NCBI GenBank assembly: GCA_029216955.1
Contig: JANAVB010009599.1
Coordinates: 4,260,287 to 4,324,286 of the forward strand
Length of the DNA: 64,000 nt
Origin: Iris pallida
Taxonomy: Eukaryota > Streptophyta > Magnoliopsida > Asparagales > Iridaceae
Direction: 5' to 3'
A program made the position numbers and the translations under genes. Shown here piece by piece: positions 1-17,317 of this stretch. Below the pieces are notes generated by a model, which was given only the letters and a program-made list of their open reading frames with translations, had not been told where the DNA came from and made no database searches. Each line of letters opens with the position of its first letter. Within the stretch, counting starts at the first letter, position 1.

Positions 1-209
1 GACAAAAGTACTCAGTGCTAAGTCAGCTTACATCATTCTAAACTCAATAAAGATAAAATGATAGACTCAGACTATGAGTACGCTGCAGGAAATTTGACGA
101 CATTCATCTTGTATCGAGTTCTGACTTGTTGTGTCATATTGAATCATGACAAGTATCATACTGTTAAGTTATCAATATTTGGCTGACTGTGATCCAGTTT
201 GGGTCAACA
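1..209 (-). repeat. 3' LTR of the copia derivative (partial, starts at 209)
   Basis: On the minus strand the LTR begins TGTTGACCC at 209 and runs off the left edge of the window. It aligns with the end of the right LTR at about 38850-39058 along its whole visible length. Differences are mostly transitions. A G-rich polypurine tract abuts it. Confidence 0.75.
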
Positions 210-220
210 ATCTCCCCCAT
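210..220 (-). other. polypurine tract of the copia derivative
   Basis: On the minus strand ATGGGGGAGAT sits directly before TGTTGACCC, the expected place and composition for the plus-strand primer of an LTR retrotransposon. Four further GGGGGAG tracts occur within the next 1.4 kb. Confidence 0.7.
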
Positions 221-4900
<4,680 letters not shown>

Positions 4901-4939
4901 CATTTAAAGAGAATCGTTTAGCATGTTACCAAAGTGGCT

Positions 4940-5634
4940 CTAGTGGCCATACTTGTGTTGGTGCAATTGCTTGGAAGATGACCTTTGAGCTTTGCAACCA
5001 CCAATACGCTCCTCGGTGCTATGTCCCAATATAAGTAGCTCCACCTACAACATTAGGCAAATACTTTGGTATTCAAATAAACTTGGATCCACATTTGTTA
5101 GCTTTAGGGACCCATATTCTATTTACTCTAGAATTGGTAGAAAAACTCCTACGAATAGGACAAGTTATACTTATGTGTCCAATACGAGAGCAATAGAAGC
5201 ACCTAATACTATTGTGTGCACATGTATCGAAATAATCCTGATTATGAACATGTGTCATACTAGAATGATGAATATCTCTAGAGTGAGCATGCATGGATTT
5301 GATCTTAAGAATATCATGTTATAATAGCAAATCATTATGCAAACAAGTAAGAGAATCAAATTTAGCATTTAAAACGTAATTCTCTTTTTCAAATAAAATA
5401 ATTCTAGAAATAAAATCATCATTTTATTTCTTTAAAGATTTAATAGAAGAATCAAGCAAATGATTTAGCTCATGTGCTTGCTTCTTAAGATCTTCTATTG
5501 ATGAGAAAAGAGATTTGATTTTCAAAATTAAAGAATCATTCAAACTCTTTTAAGAAACACAAGATGAGTTTTGAGAATCAAGTCTAGGTAATAAATCATT
5601 GTTTTCATTTCTCAAAAACTCATTAGATTCTTCC
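4940..5634 (-). pseudogene. copia gag remnant, C-terminal part with CCHC zinc knuckle
   Basis: Read on the minus strand from the CACTA-1 junction at 5634, this continues the gag begun at 35052-34867. A Lys/Glu/Asn-rich, coiled-coil-like stretch is followed by a zinc knuckle near 5200 with the pattern C-x2-C-x4-H-x4-C (CFYCSRIGHISITC), then a segment containing NRIWVPK, as in SIRE-type gag proteins. Several in-frame stops and shifts break it (for example just after 5073), so no full Gag can be made. Zinc knuckles of this kind bind the element's RNA during packaging. The lineage call rests on architecture and wording; a copia gag is well supported, SIRE less so. Confidence 0.65.
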
Positions 5635-5995
5635 ACTACTAAAATACAGCAATTTGGCGACGGAAGATTAGCGACAGATCGTATCCGTCGGCCATAGCGA
5701 CGGTCTCGCGACTACCTTGTGACGGGCTACCGTCAGAAAGCAATGGATAATTTTTTTAGTTTTTTACGTCAAAATCAGTTGCTCATTTGACGAAACTTTA
5801 GCCACGAATTCATGTCCGTCACTAATATGTCTCATATTGTGGCGGCAAAATCTGAAGAAAAAAATGGCACGCTAAATGAGCGTCTATGTAGCGACGGACG
5901 TTCTGTCGGTAATCTAGTAGGTATTTAGCGACTACCGACCGACGGATATATCCGTCGGTAATCCGTCGCTAAATACTGTAACCTAACTTAAATTG
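5635..5995 (+). repeat. CACTA-1 5' terminal inverted repeat and subterminal repeats
   Basis: After the CACTA terminus, short motifs of the form GCGACGG, CCGTCGC and CCGTCGG recur in both orientations up to about 5990. Such subterminal arrays are the binding sites of the TnpA-type protein in En/Spm elements; that role is inferred from the family. Confidence 0.8.
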
Positions 5996-5999
5996 AACC

Positions 6000-6191
6000 G
6001 ACGGGAGGAAATTTTTTATTCTCCCCAAAAAGACTCTCTCTCTTCCCCCTCGCTCTCTCTCTCTCTCTCTCTCTCCGGCGAGCTCTCTCCGACGGGTCAC
6101 ATTCTCCGGCGAAGCTCTCTCCGACGGGCTCTCTCTCAGGTATGCTCTCTCTCTCTCCCTTTCTCTTTCTCTGTTTAGCATAATATATAGG
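6000..6191 (+). promoter_or_regulatory. CACTA-1 leader: CT-rich region with candidate 5' splice donor
   Basis: A pyrimidine-rich segment includes a (CT)n run at about 6046-6075, followed by CTCTCTCAG|GTATGC (donor at 6139/6140). This could be the untranslated first exon and the start of a leader intron of the transposase gene. The Tekay insertion point (6192-6196) would then lie within that intron. I see no clear TATA box. The assignment is inference from position and composition. Confidence 0.35.
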
Positions 6192-6196
6192 GTTTC

Positions 6197-9074
6197 TGTC
6201 ACCCTTATTTCCTGTATTTTCCGTATTTCGTATTTATACTCGTATCTGGATTTGGCATGTATCTTATTTTTTTCTCAACTTGGAGAATTTCGATATTTCT
6301 CATATTTTAGATTTTTGGCATGGCTTGGTTTTATTAGGTTGGTTCGGTTTGGTTTGGTTTATGGGTATTGGATCACCTTAACATATGCTACACCCTCAAC
6401 CCGCCACCACTCACCCTCTTTATAACCCCCACCTACCACTCTCTCTCCTCATAACTTCCACCATTAATTTCCTTCTTCTTCTTCTTCTCCTTCCTCCACA
6501 ACTCTCCTAACCCTAGGCAAGTGCACCTTGCCACTTTATGAGAGCCCTATTTTCTTGGTTCATTTGCTAGATTAGGATATGGTGATCAATATTAGGTCTT
6601 GGTATTTTGTGATTTGAAGTCTCCATTGTTCTAGATCTAGGTTCTTCCTATTTTCGGATTTTGTATGGTTTGAGCTACTTTGGTTGGATTCTCTTGGGTT
6701 TTGATGTTTTCAAGTGGAAGAGCATTCAATTCTACCCAAGTTGGAACTTTGGAAATCTGGATTTGGAGTTCGGATGGCCAAGTTATGATGCTTTGAAGCC
6801 TTGGGTTCATCCATGGTGTTCTTGCTGTTGGAGAAGACAGTGAGCAGTGTGCAGAGCTGTTTAGCTTATGCATACTGAGCTGCGCGTGCTCTTTTAGCGT
6901 GCGTACGCAGACTTGAGTATGCTTCCTGTTGGAAGCGTGTCTCCTTCAGCGTGCGTGACTTTTCACGTACATTGCTATCTCAGCGTGCGTGACTTTTCAC
7001 CTATGCTGCTCCCTGTAGCATGCGTGACTTTTCAGCTACGCTGCTTTCTGTAGCGTGCGTGACTTTTTACCTACGCTGCTCCCTGTAGCGTGCGTGACTT
7101 TTTACGTACATTGCTCTCTCAGCGTGCGTGACTTTTCACCTACGCTGCTCCCTGTAGCGTGCGTGACTTTTCACGTACATTGCTCTCTCAGCGTGTGTGA
7201 CTTTTCACCTACGCTGCTCCCTGTAGCGTACGTGACTTTTCACGTACATTGCTCTCTCAGCATACGTGACTTTTCACCTACGCTGCTCCCTGTAGCGTGC
7301 GTGACTTTTCACGTACATTGCTCTCTCAGCGTGCATGACTTTTCACCTACGCTGCTCTCTGTAGCGTGCGTGACTTTCACCTACGCTGCTCTCTCAGCGT
7401 GCGTGACTTTTCACCTACGCTGCTCCCCTGACCCCTTGCTTAACCGATTGGCTCTTGGAGTTTTGGTCTTATTTCTTTAATCTTGGCTCCTCTATAGTCC
7501 TATATATTGATATTTTATTAGATATTTTACGCCCATTTTATATCCTTACGCCTTTTTGTCATAAACTTAATTTTACTTAATATGTTTGGAATGACTATTG
7601 TACATGGCATGATATGACAAGGAACTAGCATAACACGACAGTGACCCGTGGTGGTGCACTCCTGACATGACCAACCTGACATGAAAGTGGCCCGTCGTGG
7701 CGCACTCCTGACAAGTACCCTGACATGATTTATCTTAATAATTTAACTTGACCTGCCTTGACACCGTGGGTGGTTCTTCTTGCTTGCTTGTTAAATCCAC
7801 TTGTCCTGTCTTGCATCATGTCTAGGAGGGGACTCCTGAGTACCACGGTCAGGAGTACCTACTAAAATGGATTAAGGTTAATAACTAGAATAACCCAGTA
7901 GTCATGAAGAGATGACACAGCTACAGGCAATCCCGTTACCTGGGTGCTCTTGGGATCTGTAGCCTGCCGTCGAGTAGGGCACATTTCCAGCGCACCGTCG
8001 AGTATTGCACCCTCTAAGTCACCTAAGGGTACATGTGTCTCCTGGACGATATACCCACCTGAATTCAACCCTAATCTTTCGTCCTGGGTAGCCTAGATGG
8101 TCTGCAGGGCTTGTGGCTGTGGAACAATCTCACTGCATCTTATTAGTAATTAGGCCTGTGATAACCTTAGTTAGTTAAAAAGTCGTAGTATCTGCTTGGC
8201 CGTGATTGATTGAATAAGGTATAACCAGTTAGCCATGGCTTGATCCAGTACAGATTTGCTCCCTGTCTTGATTTCTTGCATTATTATCTTGACGATAAAT
8301 GGTGGGAAACTAAGTTCTGTTCAGATGGAGGGTTACTACCCCGGTCCTTGTTTGGTTTACGGGTTGTAACCTGGCTATCGGAATAGTTCCATGGTTATCT
8401 CGTCGTATATCACCATGCCATGTTTTTTTTTGTAAATTCCAGTTTTAATATTAGATTTTCTTGTGCTGATTGCTGGCTTTTGTTCTTATTTCGTGGCCCC
8501 CTTGTGGCACTTGCTCTTTCTGGGGTTGACCCAGCTGGTTTTGTGTGGCCAGATTTCGGAGCAGCTCCCGAGGATCTACCAAGCTTCCAGCCCAATGGTG
8601 GCGACTAGAAGGAACCCGGGCTACGAGTGGGTTTTCTATTTTGTTTCGCTCACTCTATTGTAAAACTATTCTTTTGAGGCGTTTAGCCGACGAGCACCTG
8701 TTAGCTCGATGCACTTTTACTTACTGTCTGCCTATGGGCTGTAAACATGATTAATAAATCCTAGGGTTGATCATGTATGACTAAACTCTTGCTAGTCCTA
8801 ATATTTTGTAACGACTAGCTTCATGATCAGCTGAATATGTAATATTTGGGACGCCTTATTATTGTATATTTAATGATCATACAACTTGCGACTTTACTTA
8901 CTTGTGGTGATTGAGACACTAGGCTTGTTCATGACCATAAGAGACTGTTGGCTTGTAGAAAACCCTCACATATCTAGACAGTCGTGACCGTATATCGAGG
9001 TGGTTTCTATTTCAATATACGTAGCTGGCTATGTCTGCCCCCGCTCTCCAGTATTCTGGTTCTGGGGCGTGACA
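6197..9074 (+). repeat. 5' LTR of the Tekay-type element
   Basis: The LTR is 2878 bp. The start is fixed by the TSD and by alignment to 14089. A TATA-like TTTATAACCC lies near 6419, followed by a (CTT)n tract near 6475 and a GC-richer minisatellite at 6950-7430. Short open frames inside it, including a 141-residue one across the minisatellite, are not believable genes. Confidence 0.93.
6950..7430 (+). repeat. LTR-embedded minisatellite, about 34/35-bp half units (69-bp dimer)
   Basis: Half units built on AGCGTGCGTGACTTTTCAC alternate between the endings CTACGCTGCTCCCTGT and GTACATTGCTCTCTC, giving a dimer of about 69 bp. Because 69 is divisible by 3, the array opens a false 141-residue reading frame with a 23-residue repeat. 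The same array, with different point changes, occurs in the 3' LTR. Confidence 0.9.
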
Positions 9075-9101
9075 TGGTTTAAGTGGTAGCCCATGCAGGT
9101 C
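9075..9101 (+). other. primer-binding-site region of the Tekay-type element
   Basis: After the LTR end there is a 9-nt spacer (TGGTTTAAG), then TGGTAGCCCATGCAGG from 9084. This resembles the tRNA-iMet site of related elements (TGGTATCAGAGCC) with the middle lost or changed. The LARD carries the near-identical TGGTGGCCCATGCAGG after a 9-nt spacer. Which tRNA primes it is not certain. Confidence 0.5.
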
Positions 9102-9207
9102 TTGTCAATCAAGAAATATGAGGGATTATCGAATAGATGTCTTAATCAGTATTCGCCCTTGATCTCCGCCTGTATTTTCAAATCCCTGAAATTCTTGTCC
9201 TGATTAC

Positions 9208-12200
9208 ATGCTTGTATCGTTGATCTGTCCTGGTCCTTCCTTATTGTTTCCCTGTGTCGTCTTCTTCAGCGGTACTGTACCTGACCCTACCGATCAGCAA
9301 GGAGGAGCACCTCCCGTGGACCAGCAGCAACCTGGAGATCAAGCCCAGCATTCCGGAGTCGCCTCCAGAGTGATACCCACTGGAGGAGAGTCACCAGTTC
9401 GGCCCGTCCAGCCCGCAGAGCCAGATGATGGTACCTTAGTAGGCCTCATCAGAACCTTGATAGCTTTCCAGGATCGTCGAAGCGACGCCCTGCACCAGAC
9501 AGTTCAAGATGCTTTGACCCGAGATGGACATCCAGGGAACCAGGCGGCTAACAGCTTCAAGCGCTTGAACCCTTCTTTCTTCGACGGCAGCGAGGATGCA
9601 ATTGCCGCGGATGCATGGTTTCAGGATACCGAGGTGATTCTGGAAGCAGCTAGGACACCCGAGAATGAGAAGGTGGTGGTGGTACGCCTACAGTTGTTGG
9701 ACTTGGCTCGCAGTTGGTGGGCAGCGCAAGCCATGGGATTAGTGGCACCCATTGCTTGGGCAGTATTTAGAGAGAGATTCCAGACGAAGTATTTCGATGC
9801 TGTGGCTCGGTACGACCTGCAGACCAGATTCACCAACTTGAAGCAAGAAGGCAGAACAGTCGACAGTTATGCATCGAAGTTTTCTAGACTCAGTAGGTTT
9901 GCCCCCACCTTGGTGGCGACCGAGTTTGATAGGGCCCAGCGGTTCCAGCAGGGACTGCATTTGGAGATCTTGTTGGCGGTTGAGCAGTTCGAGCACAAGA
10001 CGTTCGATGCAGTCTTGAGAGCAGCTAGGAGGCATGAGTACACCTCCCAAAGGATCGTGGATAGGACCGGAAGTAGGAAGCGGTCCCACAGTCAGATGCA
10101 CCAATCATCAGCTCCAGCCCCAGCAGCTAGAAGTTTGACCATTAGGACTCCGAGGCGGGCGGCCTCAGTAACATCGGTTCAGCATTCGACCCCGACGTAC
10201 CCGCAGCAGCAGAAGCAGAAGAAGAATTCCGCGATGGGATATTCTCATTGCGGTAAGCCAGGGCATGTGGTGGCAGACTGTCGCAGGGCACAGGGATTGT
10301 GCCTGGCTTGTGGAGCAGCAGATCATAGGATAGGGGCTTGCCCGAATAGGGGTGGTTCATCTGCATCCAACCCTTCTAGCTCTTCGGTGAGAGGACCGGC
10401 CCCAGCACCAGTTCAGCAGCAGCAGTATCAGTCTTCGAGGTCCTTGCCGCCACAGTCTCAGGCATTCCAGCAACAGCACCCCCAGCAGTATGCACAAGCC
10501 CAAGCTCAGACCCAGAATAGGCAGAGAGATTTCCAGCAGAGGGGACCAGCAGCCAGAGGACAAGGTCAGGCCATGATGATGGCTATGGAAGAAGAAGTTG
10601 CACCAGGTGAGGTTGTGGCAGGTACTATTCTCGTCAACTCCTTTCCGACTTCGGTATTATTTGATTCTGGTGCATCGTATTCATTTATGTCTGCACGATT
10701 CACGACACGGATAGGATTGGAGCCCGAGTCATTATCAGTGAGGCTCAATATACTTACTGGTAATGGCCTTGTGGGAGTAGATCGAGTGTTTTCCTCGTGT
10801 CGGATCGTAGTTGGCGGTAGGGAGTTCCCCGCTAGACTCATAGAGTTTCCTATGGCAGATTATGATATAGTCCTAGGCATAGATTGGTTGAGGAACCAGT
10901 ATGCTAGGATAGACTGCCATATTGGCAGAGTTGTCTTTAGTATCCCCGACGAGCCAGAGTTTTCGTTTTCCAGAGGCGCAGTGGAGCCATATTCCCCAGC
11001 ATTGCGGATGGCAGTAGCAGCAGTGCAGTTACCCCGGATAGTTGAAGAGTTTTCAGATGTCTTTCCAGAGGAGCTTCCAGGGATACCGCCGGAGCGAAAG
11101 ATTGAGTTCACTATAGACTTGATTCCCGGGACAGCACCAGTATCAGAGCAAGTCTACAGAATAGCGCCTTCAGAGTTGGAGATTTTGTATAAGATGATTG
11201 AAAAACTGAGGACCAAGGGATTCATCCGTGCAAGTGGATCACCTTGGGGAGCCCCGATGCTTCTTGTGAAAAAGAAGGATGGTACGTCCAGGCTATGTGT
11301 TGATTATCGTACCTTGAATTCGGTGACAATCAAGAACAGATACCCTCTTCCGAGGATAGATGACTTGTTTGATCAGCTCAGAGGGGCTTCAGTGTTCTCG
11401 AAGATCGACTTGCGGTCGGGATACCACCAGATCAGAGTCAGAGAGCAGGACATCCCGAAGACAGCATTCAGATCGAGGTATGGGCATTGGGAGTTCCTTG
11501 TTATGCCCTTTGGAGCGACCAATGCGCCGATCGTATTCATGGACCTCATGAATCGCATTTTCATGCCTTACTGGATCAATTTGTGATCGTGTTCCTAGAT
11601 GACATCCTGGTCTACAGCAAGAGTGAAGCAGAGCATGAGCAGCATCTCAGAGTCGTCCTCCAGACGCTTAGGGAGCATCAGTTGTACGCCAAGTTCAGTA
11701 AATGCGAGTTCTGGCTCGATCGTATTTCATACTTGGGTCACATCATTACCCGAGGAGGAGTGGAAGTGGATCCCCAGAAGATTGTGGCTATCGAGTCATG
11801 GCCGGTACCCAGTTCAGTGGCAGAGGTTCGCAGCTTCTTTGGATTGGCCGGCTACTACCGGCGGTTCGTTTCAGATTTTGCAAGGATTTCAGCGCCGATG
11901 ACCCAGTTGACCCGCAAGGATGTACCATTTGTTTGGACAGCAGAGTGTCAGGAATCATTTGAGAAGTTGAAGCGAGGTTTGATAACGGCTCCCATTCTCA
12001 CCCTTCCAGATGGGACCGAAGGATTTACAGTTTATTGCGACGCTTCAGGCAGAGGATTGGGGTGTGTCTTGATGCAGCATGGGAAGGTAATATCTTATGC
12101 GTCACGCCAACTTCGTGATCATGAGAAGAATTACCCGACCCACGACTTGGAATTGGCGGCGGTAGTGTTTGCTTTGAAGTTGTGGAGACACTACTTGTAC

Positions 12201-13919
12201 AGAGATAGAATGGAGATCTTTACTGATCATAATAGCCTGAAGTATGTTTTCACCCAGAAGGACCTTAATATGCGGCAGAGAAGATGGCTCGAGCTACTGG
12301 TGGACTATGATGTGGATTTGCAGTATCATCCCAGGAAGGCCAACGTTGTAGCAGATGCATTGAGTAGGAGAGCCGGAGTTTATTTCCTGACGGCGCAACC
12401 AGAATTATTGGCAGATCTTCAGAAGATGGGAATTGAAGTGGTTCTTCCTACCAGTGTGGCATTGATGGCCAGTCTACAGGTTCAGTCCAGCATAGTTGAG
12501 AGGATCCGGATGGCGCAGTCAGCAGATTCCAAGATTCAGCGACTCAGAGCAGAGTGTGAAGCAGGAAGAAGGCCAGAGTTATATATCCATGAAGACGGTA
12601 CCCTTCGGCACGGCACTCGTCTTTGTGTACCCAGTGGAGATATCAGACAGGAAGTCATGGCAGAAGCCCACAGTTCACAGTATTCTATTCATCCGGGTGG
12701 TACGAAGATGTACCGTGATATTCGTCAGTATTTTTGGTGGAATGGCATGAAGAGGGAGATAGCCCGGTTTGTCTCTCGGTATTTGGTTTGCCAACAGGTT
12801 AAAGCTGAACATCAGAGGCCCGCTGGACTTCTTCAACCCTTACCGATCCCAGAATGGAAATGGGAGCATATAACCATGGATTTCGTGACCGGATTACCCA
12901 GATCTCCGGCCGGCAGAGATGTTATTTGGGTAATTGTGGACAGGCTTACCAAGGTGGCACACTTTCTCCCATTCAGAGTTGGACAGTCGACGGCGCAGTT
13001 AGCAGAGATGTATCTCAGGCAGATCGTCAGGCTTCACGGTGTGCCAGTCAGCATCACCTCGGACAGGGATTCAAGATTCACATCACACTTTTGGCGCAGC
13101 TTGCAGAAGAGTTTGGGGACTCACCTTCAGTTCAGCTCAGCTTATCACCCGCAGACGGATGGACAATCCGAGCACACAATCCAGACTCTTGAAGATATGT
13201 TGAGATCCTGTACCCTTGACTTCGGTGGTTTATGGGAGAATCATCTGCACCTGGTGGAATTCTCGTATAATAACAGTTATCAGGCCAGTATCCAGATGGC
13301 ACCCTTCGAGGCTCTCTATGGCAGGAAGTGCAGATCCCCGCTAGCATGGGACGATGTCGGGGAGAGGCAGATGCTCGGACCCAAATTGATTTACCAGACG
13401 GTTGAAGTGGTCAGGAAGGTCAGAGATCACCTCCGAGTTGCCCAGGACCGCCAGCGCCATTGGGCCGATGCTCATCGGCGTCCCTTAGAATTTGTTATCG
13501 GCGATCATGTATTCCTTAGGATCTCGCCTAACCGCGGCGTCATTCGCTTCGGCGTACGGGGAAAGCTTAGTCCTAGGTATATAGGGCCGTTCGATATTCT
13601 AGAGCGAGTAGGAGATGTATCCTATCGTCTCGCTCTTCCGCCGTCGCTAAGTGACGTACATGATGTATTCCATGTGTCCCAATTACGACGGTATATTCCG
13701 GACCCGAGCCACATCCTAGATCATTCGGAATTGGTTGTTGGTACCAACCTTTCGTATGAGAAGAGGCCCGTGTCTATTTTGGACCGGAGGGAAAAGATAC
13801 TCAAGAACAAGACTATTAAATTAGTCCGTGTTGCTTGGGGTCATCACTCTCTGGGTGAGTCAACGTGGGAGCGTGAGTACGACATCCGACCGCGATATCC
13901 CTACCTGTTTGACTCGTGA
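9208..13919 (+). pseudogene. Tekay-type gag-pol polyprotein, broken by one frameshift in RT
   Basis: Retrotransposon polyprotein. From the ATG at 9208: a gag domain (about residues 130-260), two zinc knuckles near 345-380, a protease with DSGAS near residue 486, and reverse transcriptase from about 640. A 1-bp deletion next to 11570 shifts the frame inside RT; the upstream frame stops at 11584-11586 and the correct reading continues in the next frame to 13919. Downstream are the RT motif FLDD (11592-11603), RNase H (starting near YCDAS, 12035), integrase with D, D, E near 12940, 13063 and 13167, and a chromodomain-like tail at about 13770-13910. The first zinc knuckle lacks its first Cys (Tyr), and the integrase HHCC has Tyr for its first Cys. 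Apart from the shift the length and order are normal. The true Gag start could lie elsewhere because the first residues are not typical. Confidence 0.92.
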
Positions 13920-14059
13920 GGTATAATGTCTTTCTTATGCCTTACATTTTCCCTTCCTTGCTTGCATTGTATGATTGTATGATTGAACTGCTTATTGTAA
14001 CTTGCCTGTGCTTAGTGTAGCTTGTCGTGACAATCTCTAGCTCCTTAATGAAATTCCGA

Positions 14060-14088
14060 GGACGGAATTCTTTTAAGGTGGGTAGAGT
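14060..14088 (+). other. polypurine tract of the Tekay-type element
   Basis: GAGGACGGAATTC, then TTTTAAGGTGGGTAGAGT, lies immediately before the 3' LTR start TGTCGCCC. The GAGGACG..TTTTAAG context is typical of Tekay/Del elements. The LARD has the same context on the opposite strand next to its left LTR. Confidence 0.8.
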
Positions 14089-16979
14089 TGTCGCCCTCAT
14101 TTCCTGTATTTCCCGTATTTCGTATTTATACTCGTATCTGGATTTGGCATGTATCTTATTTTTTTTCTCAACTTGGGGAATTTCGGTATTTCTCATATTT
14201 TAGGTTTTTGGCATGGCTTGGTTTTATTGGGTTGGTTCGATTTGGTTTGGTTTATGGGTATTGGATCACCTTAACATATGCTACACCCTCAACCCACCAC
14301 CACTCACCCTCTTTATAACCCCCACCTACCACTCTCTCTCCTCATAACTTCCACCATTAATTTCCTTCTTCTTCTTCTTCTTCTTCTCCTTCCTCCACAA
14401 CTCTCCTAACCCTAGGCAAGTACACCTTGCCACTTCATGAGAGCCCTATTTTCTTGGTTCATTTGCTAGATTAGGACATGGTGATCAACATTAGGTCTTG
14501 GTATTTTGTGATTTGAAATCTCCATTGTTCTAGATCTAGGTTCTTCCTATTTTCGGATTTTGCATGGTTTGAGCTACTTTGGTTGGATTCTCTTGGGTTT
14601 TGATGTTTCCAAGTGGAAGAGCATTCAATTCTACCCAAGTTGGAACTTTGGAAATCTGGATTTGGAGTTCGGATGGCCAAGTTATGATGCTTTGAAGCCT
14701 TGGGTTCATCCATGATGTTCTTGCTATTGGAGAAGACAGTGAGCAGTATGCAGAGCTATTTAGCTTACGCACACTGAGCTGCGCGCGCTCTTTTAGCGTG
14801 CGTACGCAAACTTGAGTACGCTTCCTGTTGGAAGCGTGTCTCCTTCAGCGTGCGTGACTTTTCACGTACGCTGCTCCCTGTAGCGTGCGTGACTTTTCAC
14901 CTACGCTGCTCCCTGTAGCATGCGTGACTTTTCACCTACGCTGCTCCCTGTAGCGTGCGTAACTTTTTACCTACGCTGCTCCCTGTAGCGTACGTGACTT
15001 TTTACGTACATTGCTCTCTCAGCGTGCGTGACTTTTTACCTACGCTGCTCCCTGTAGCGTGCATGACTTTTCACGTACATTGCTCTCTCAGCGTGCGTGA
15101 CTTTTCATCTATGCTGCTCCCTGTAGCATGCGTGACTTTTCACGTACATTGCTCTCTCAGCGTGCATGACTTTTCACATACGCTGCTCCCTGTAGCGTGC
15201 GTGACTTTTCACGTACATTGCTCTCTCAGCGTGCGTGACTTTTTACCTACGCTGCTCCCTGTAGCGTGCGTGACTTTCACCTACGCTGCTCTCTCAGCGT
15301 GCGTGACTTTTCACCTACGCTGCTCCCCTGACCCCTTGCTTAACCGATTGGCTCTTGGAGTTTTGGTCTTATTTCTTTAATCTTGGCTCTTCTATAGCCC
15401 TATATATTGATATTTTATTAGATATTTTACGCCCATTTTATATCCTTACGCCTTTTTGTCATAAACTTGATTTTACTTAATATGTTTGGAATGACTATTG
15501 TACATGGCATGATATGACAAGGAACTAGCATAACACGACAGTGACCCGTGGTAGTGCACTCCTGACATGACCAACCTGACATGATAGTGGCCCGTCGTGG
15601 CGCACTCCTGACAAGTACCCTGACATGATTTATCTTGATAATTTAACTTGACCTGCCTTGACACCATGGGTGGTTCTTCTTGCTTGCTTGTTAAATCCAC
15701 TTGTCCTGTCTTGCATCATGTCTAGGAGGGGACTCCTGAGTACCACGGTCAGGAGTACCTACTAAAATGGATTAAGGTTAATAACTAGAATAACTCAGTA
15801 GTCATGAAGAGATGACACAGCTACATGCAATCCCGTTACCTGGGCGCTCTTGGGATCTGTAGCCTGCCGTCGAGTAGGGCACATTTCCCGCGCACCGTCG
15901 AGTGTTGCACCCTCTAAGTCACCTAAGGGTACATGTGTCTCATGGACGATGTACCCACCTGAATTCAACCCTAATCTTTCGTCCTGGGTAGCCTGGATGG
16001 TCTGCAGGGCTTGTGGCTGTGGAACAATCTTACTGCATCTTGTTAGTAATTAGGCCTGTGATAACCTTAGTTAGTTAAAGTAGTAAGCCGTAGTATCTGC
16101 TTGGCCGTGATTGATTGAATGAGGTATAACCAGTTAGCCATGGCTTGATCCAGTACAGATTTGCTCCCTGTCTTGATTTCTTGCATTATTATCTTGCCGA
16201 TAAATTGTGGGAAACCAAGTTCTGTTCAGATGAAGGGTTACTACCCCCGTCCTTGTTTGGTTTATGGGTTGTAACCTGGCTATCGGAATAGTTCCATGGT
16301 TATCTCGTCGTATATCACCCTGCCATGTTTTTTTTTGTAAATTCTAGTTTTAATATTAGATTTTCTTGTGCTGATTGCTGGCTTTTGTTCTTATTTCGTG
16401 GCCCCCTTGTGGCACTTGCTCTTTCTGGGGTTGACCCAGCTGGTTTTGTGTGGCCAGATTTCGGAGCAGCTTCCGAGGATCTACCAAGCTTCCAGCCCAA
16501 TGGTGGCGACTAGAAGGAACCCGGGCTACGAGTGGGTTTTCTATTTTGTTTCACTCACTCTATTGTAAAACTATTCTTTTGAGGCGTTTAGCCGACGAGC
16601 ACCTGTTAGCTCGATGCACTTTTACTTACTGTCTGCCTACGGGCTGTAAACATGATTAACAAATCCTAGGGTTGATCATGTATGACTAAACTCTTGCTAG
16701 TCCTAACATTTTGTAACGACTAGCTTCATGATCAGCTGAATATGTAATATTTGGGACGCCTTATTATTGTATATTTAATGATCATACATCTTGCGACTTT
16801 ACTTACTTGTGGTGATTGAGACACTAGGCTTGTTCATGACCATAAGACACTGTTGGCTTATAGAAAACCTTCACATATCTAGACAGTCGTGACCGTATAT
16901 CGAGGTGGTTTCCATTTCAATATACGTAGCTGGCTATGTCTGCCCCCGCTCTCCAGTATTCTGGTTCTGGGGCGTGACA
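14089..16979 (+). repeat. 3' LTR of the Tekay-type element
   Basis: The LTR is 2891 bp and aligns with the 5' LTR along its whole length, including the TATA-like site, the CTT tract (with extra units) and the minisatellite. It ends GGGGCGTGACA at 16979, followed by the TSD GTTTC. Confidence 0.93.
14845..15325 (+). repeat. minisatellite in the 3' LTR
   Basis: The same 69-bp dimer array as in the 5' LTR. Individual half units differ between the two LTRs by transitions and by the order of variant ends, so the arrays may be evolving faster than the flanking LTR. Confidence 0.9.
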
Positions 16980-17317
16980 GTTTCTGGTTGGTGGGGGGGG
17001 TCGGCTGTCGCTGGGGCCGGCGGGATAGGGGGAGGGAGTGGGGGCGGGGGGGGAGGTTGTTGAGGACGGGGGGCAGGGTAGGGTTTCGGGTGGGGGGGTA
17101 GGTCGACTGTCGCAGGGGCCTGCGGTGATGGGGGAAGGGAGGGGGGTAGATGGTGTTGGGTGCGGGGGTAGGGTTTAGGGTTTGTTGTCTGGGGGATGAG
17201 GGGGAGGGGGATGGGTGTTTGCTGTTGGAGGGAGGGGATGGGATGGGGGTTTGCTGTCGGGGGATGTTGGAGGGGGAGGGGGTTTGCTGTCCGGCGGGGT
17301 AGGAAAGGGGGTGGGGG

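Larger units (their letters stand above)
6197..16979 (+). mobile_element. Tekay/Del-type chromodomain Ty3/gypsy retrotransposon, full length
   Basis: Two direct LTRs (6197-9074 and 14089-16979), both starting TGTC and ending GTGACA, enclose one gag-pol region. A perfect 5-bp target duplication GTTTC is present at 6192-6196 and 16980-16984. Domain order is gag, protease, RT, RNase H, integrase and a C-terminal chromodomain-like segment, which places it among chromoviruses; the PPT and gag-pol wording fit Tekay/Del. The LTRs differ by a few per cent by eye, nearly all transitions, so the insertion is fairly recent compared with its surroundings. Confidence 0.93.

Noticed and set aside
7055..7480. 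141-codon open frame with 23-residue repeats in the Tekay LTR (also 14955-15380)
   Set aside because: It is produced by a 69-bp minisatellite whose length is a multiple of three. There is no domain and it lies inside an LTR.
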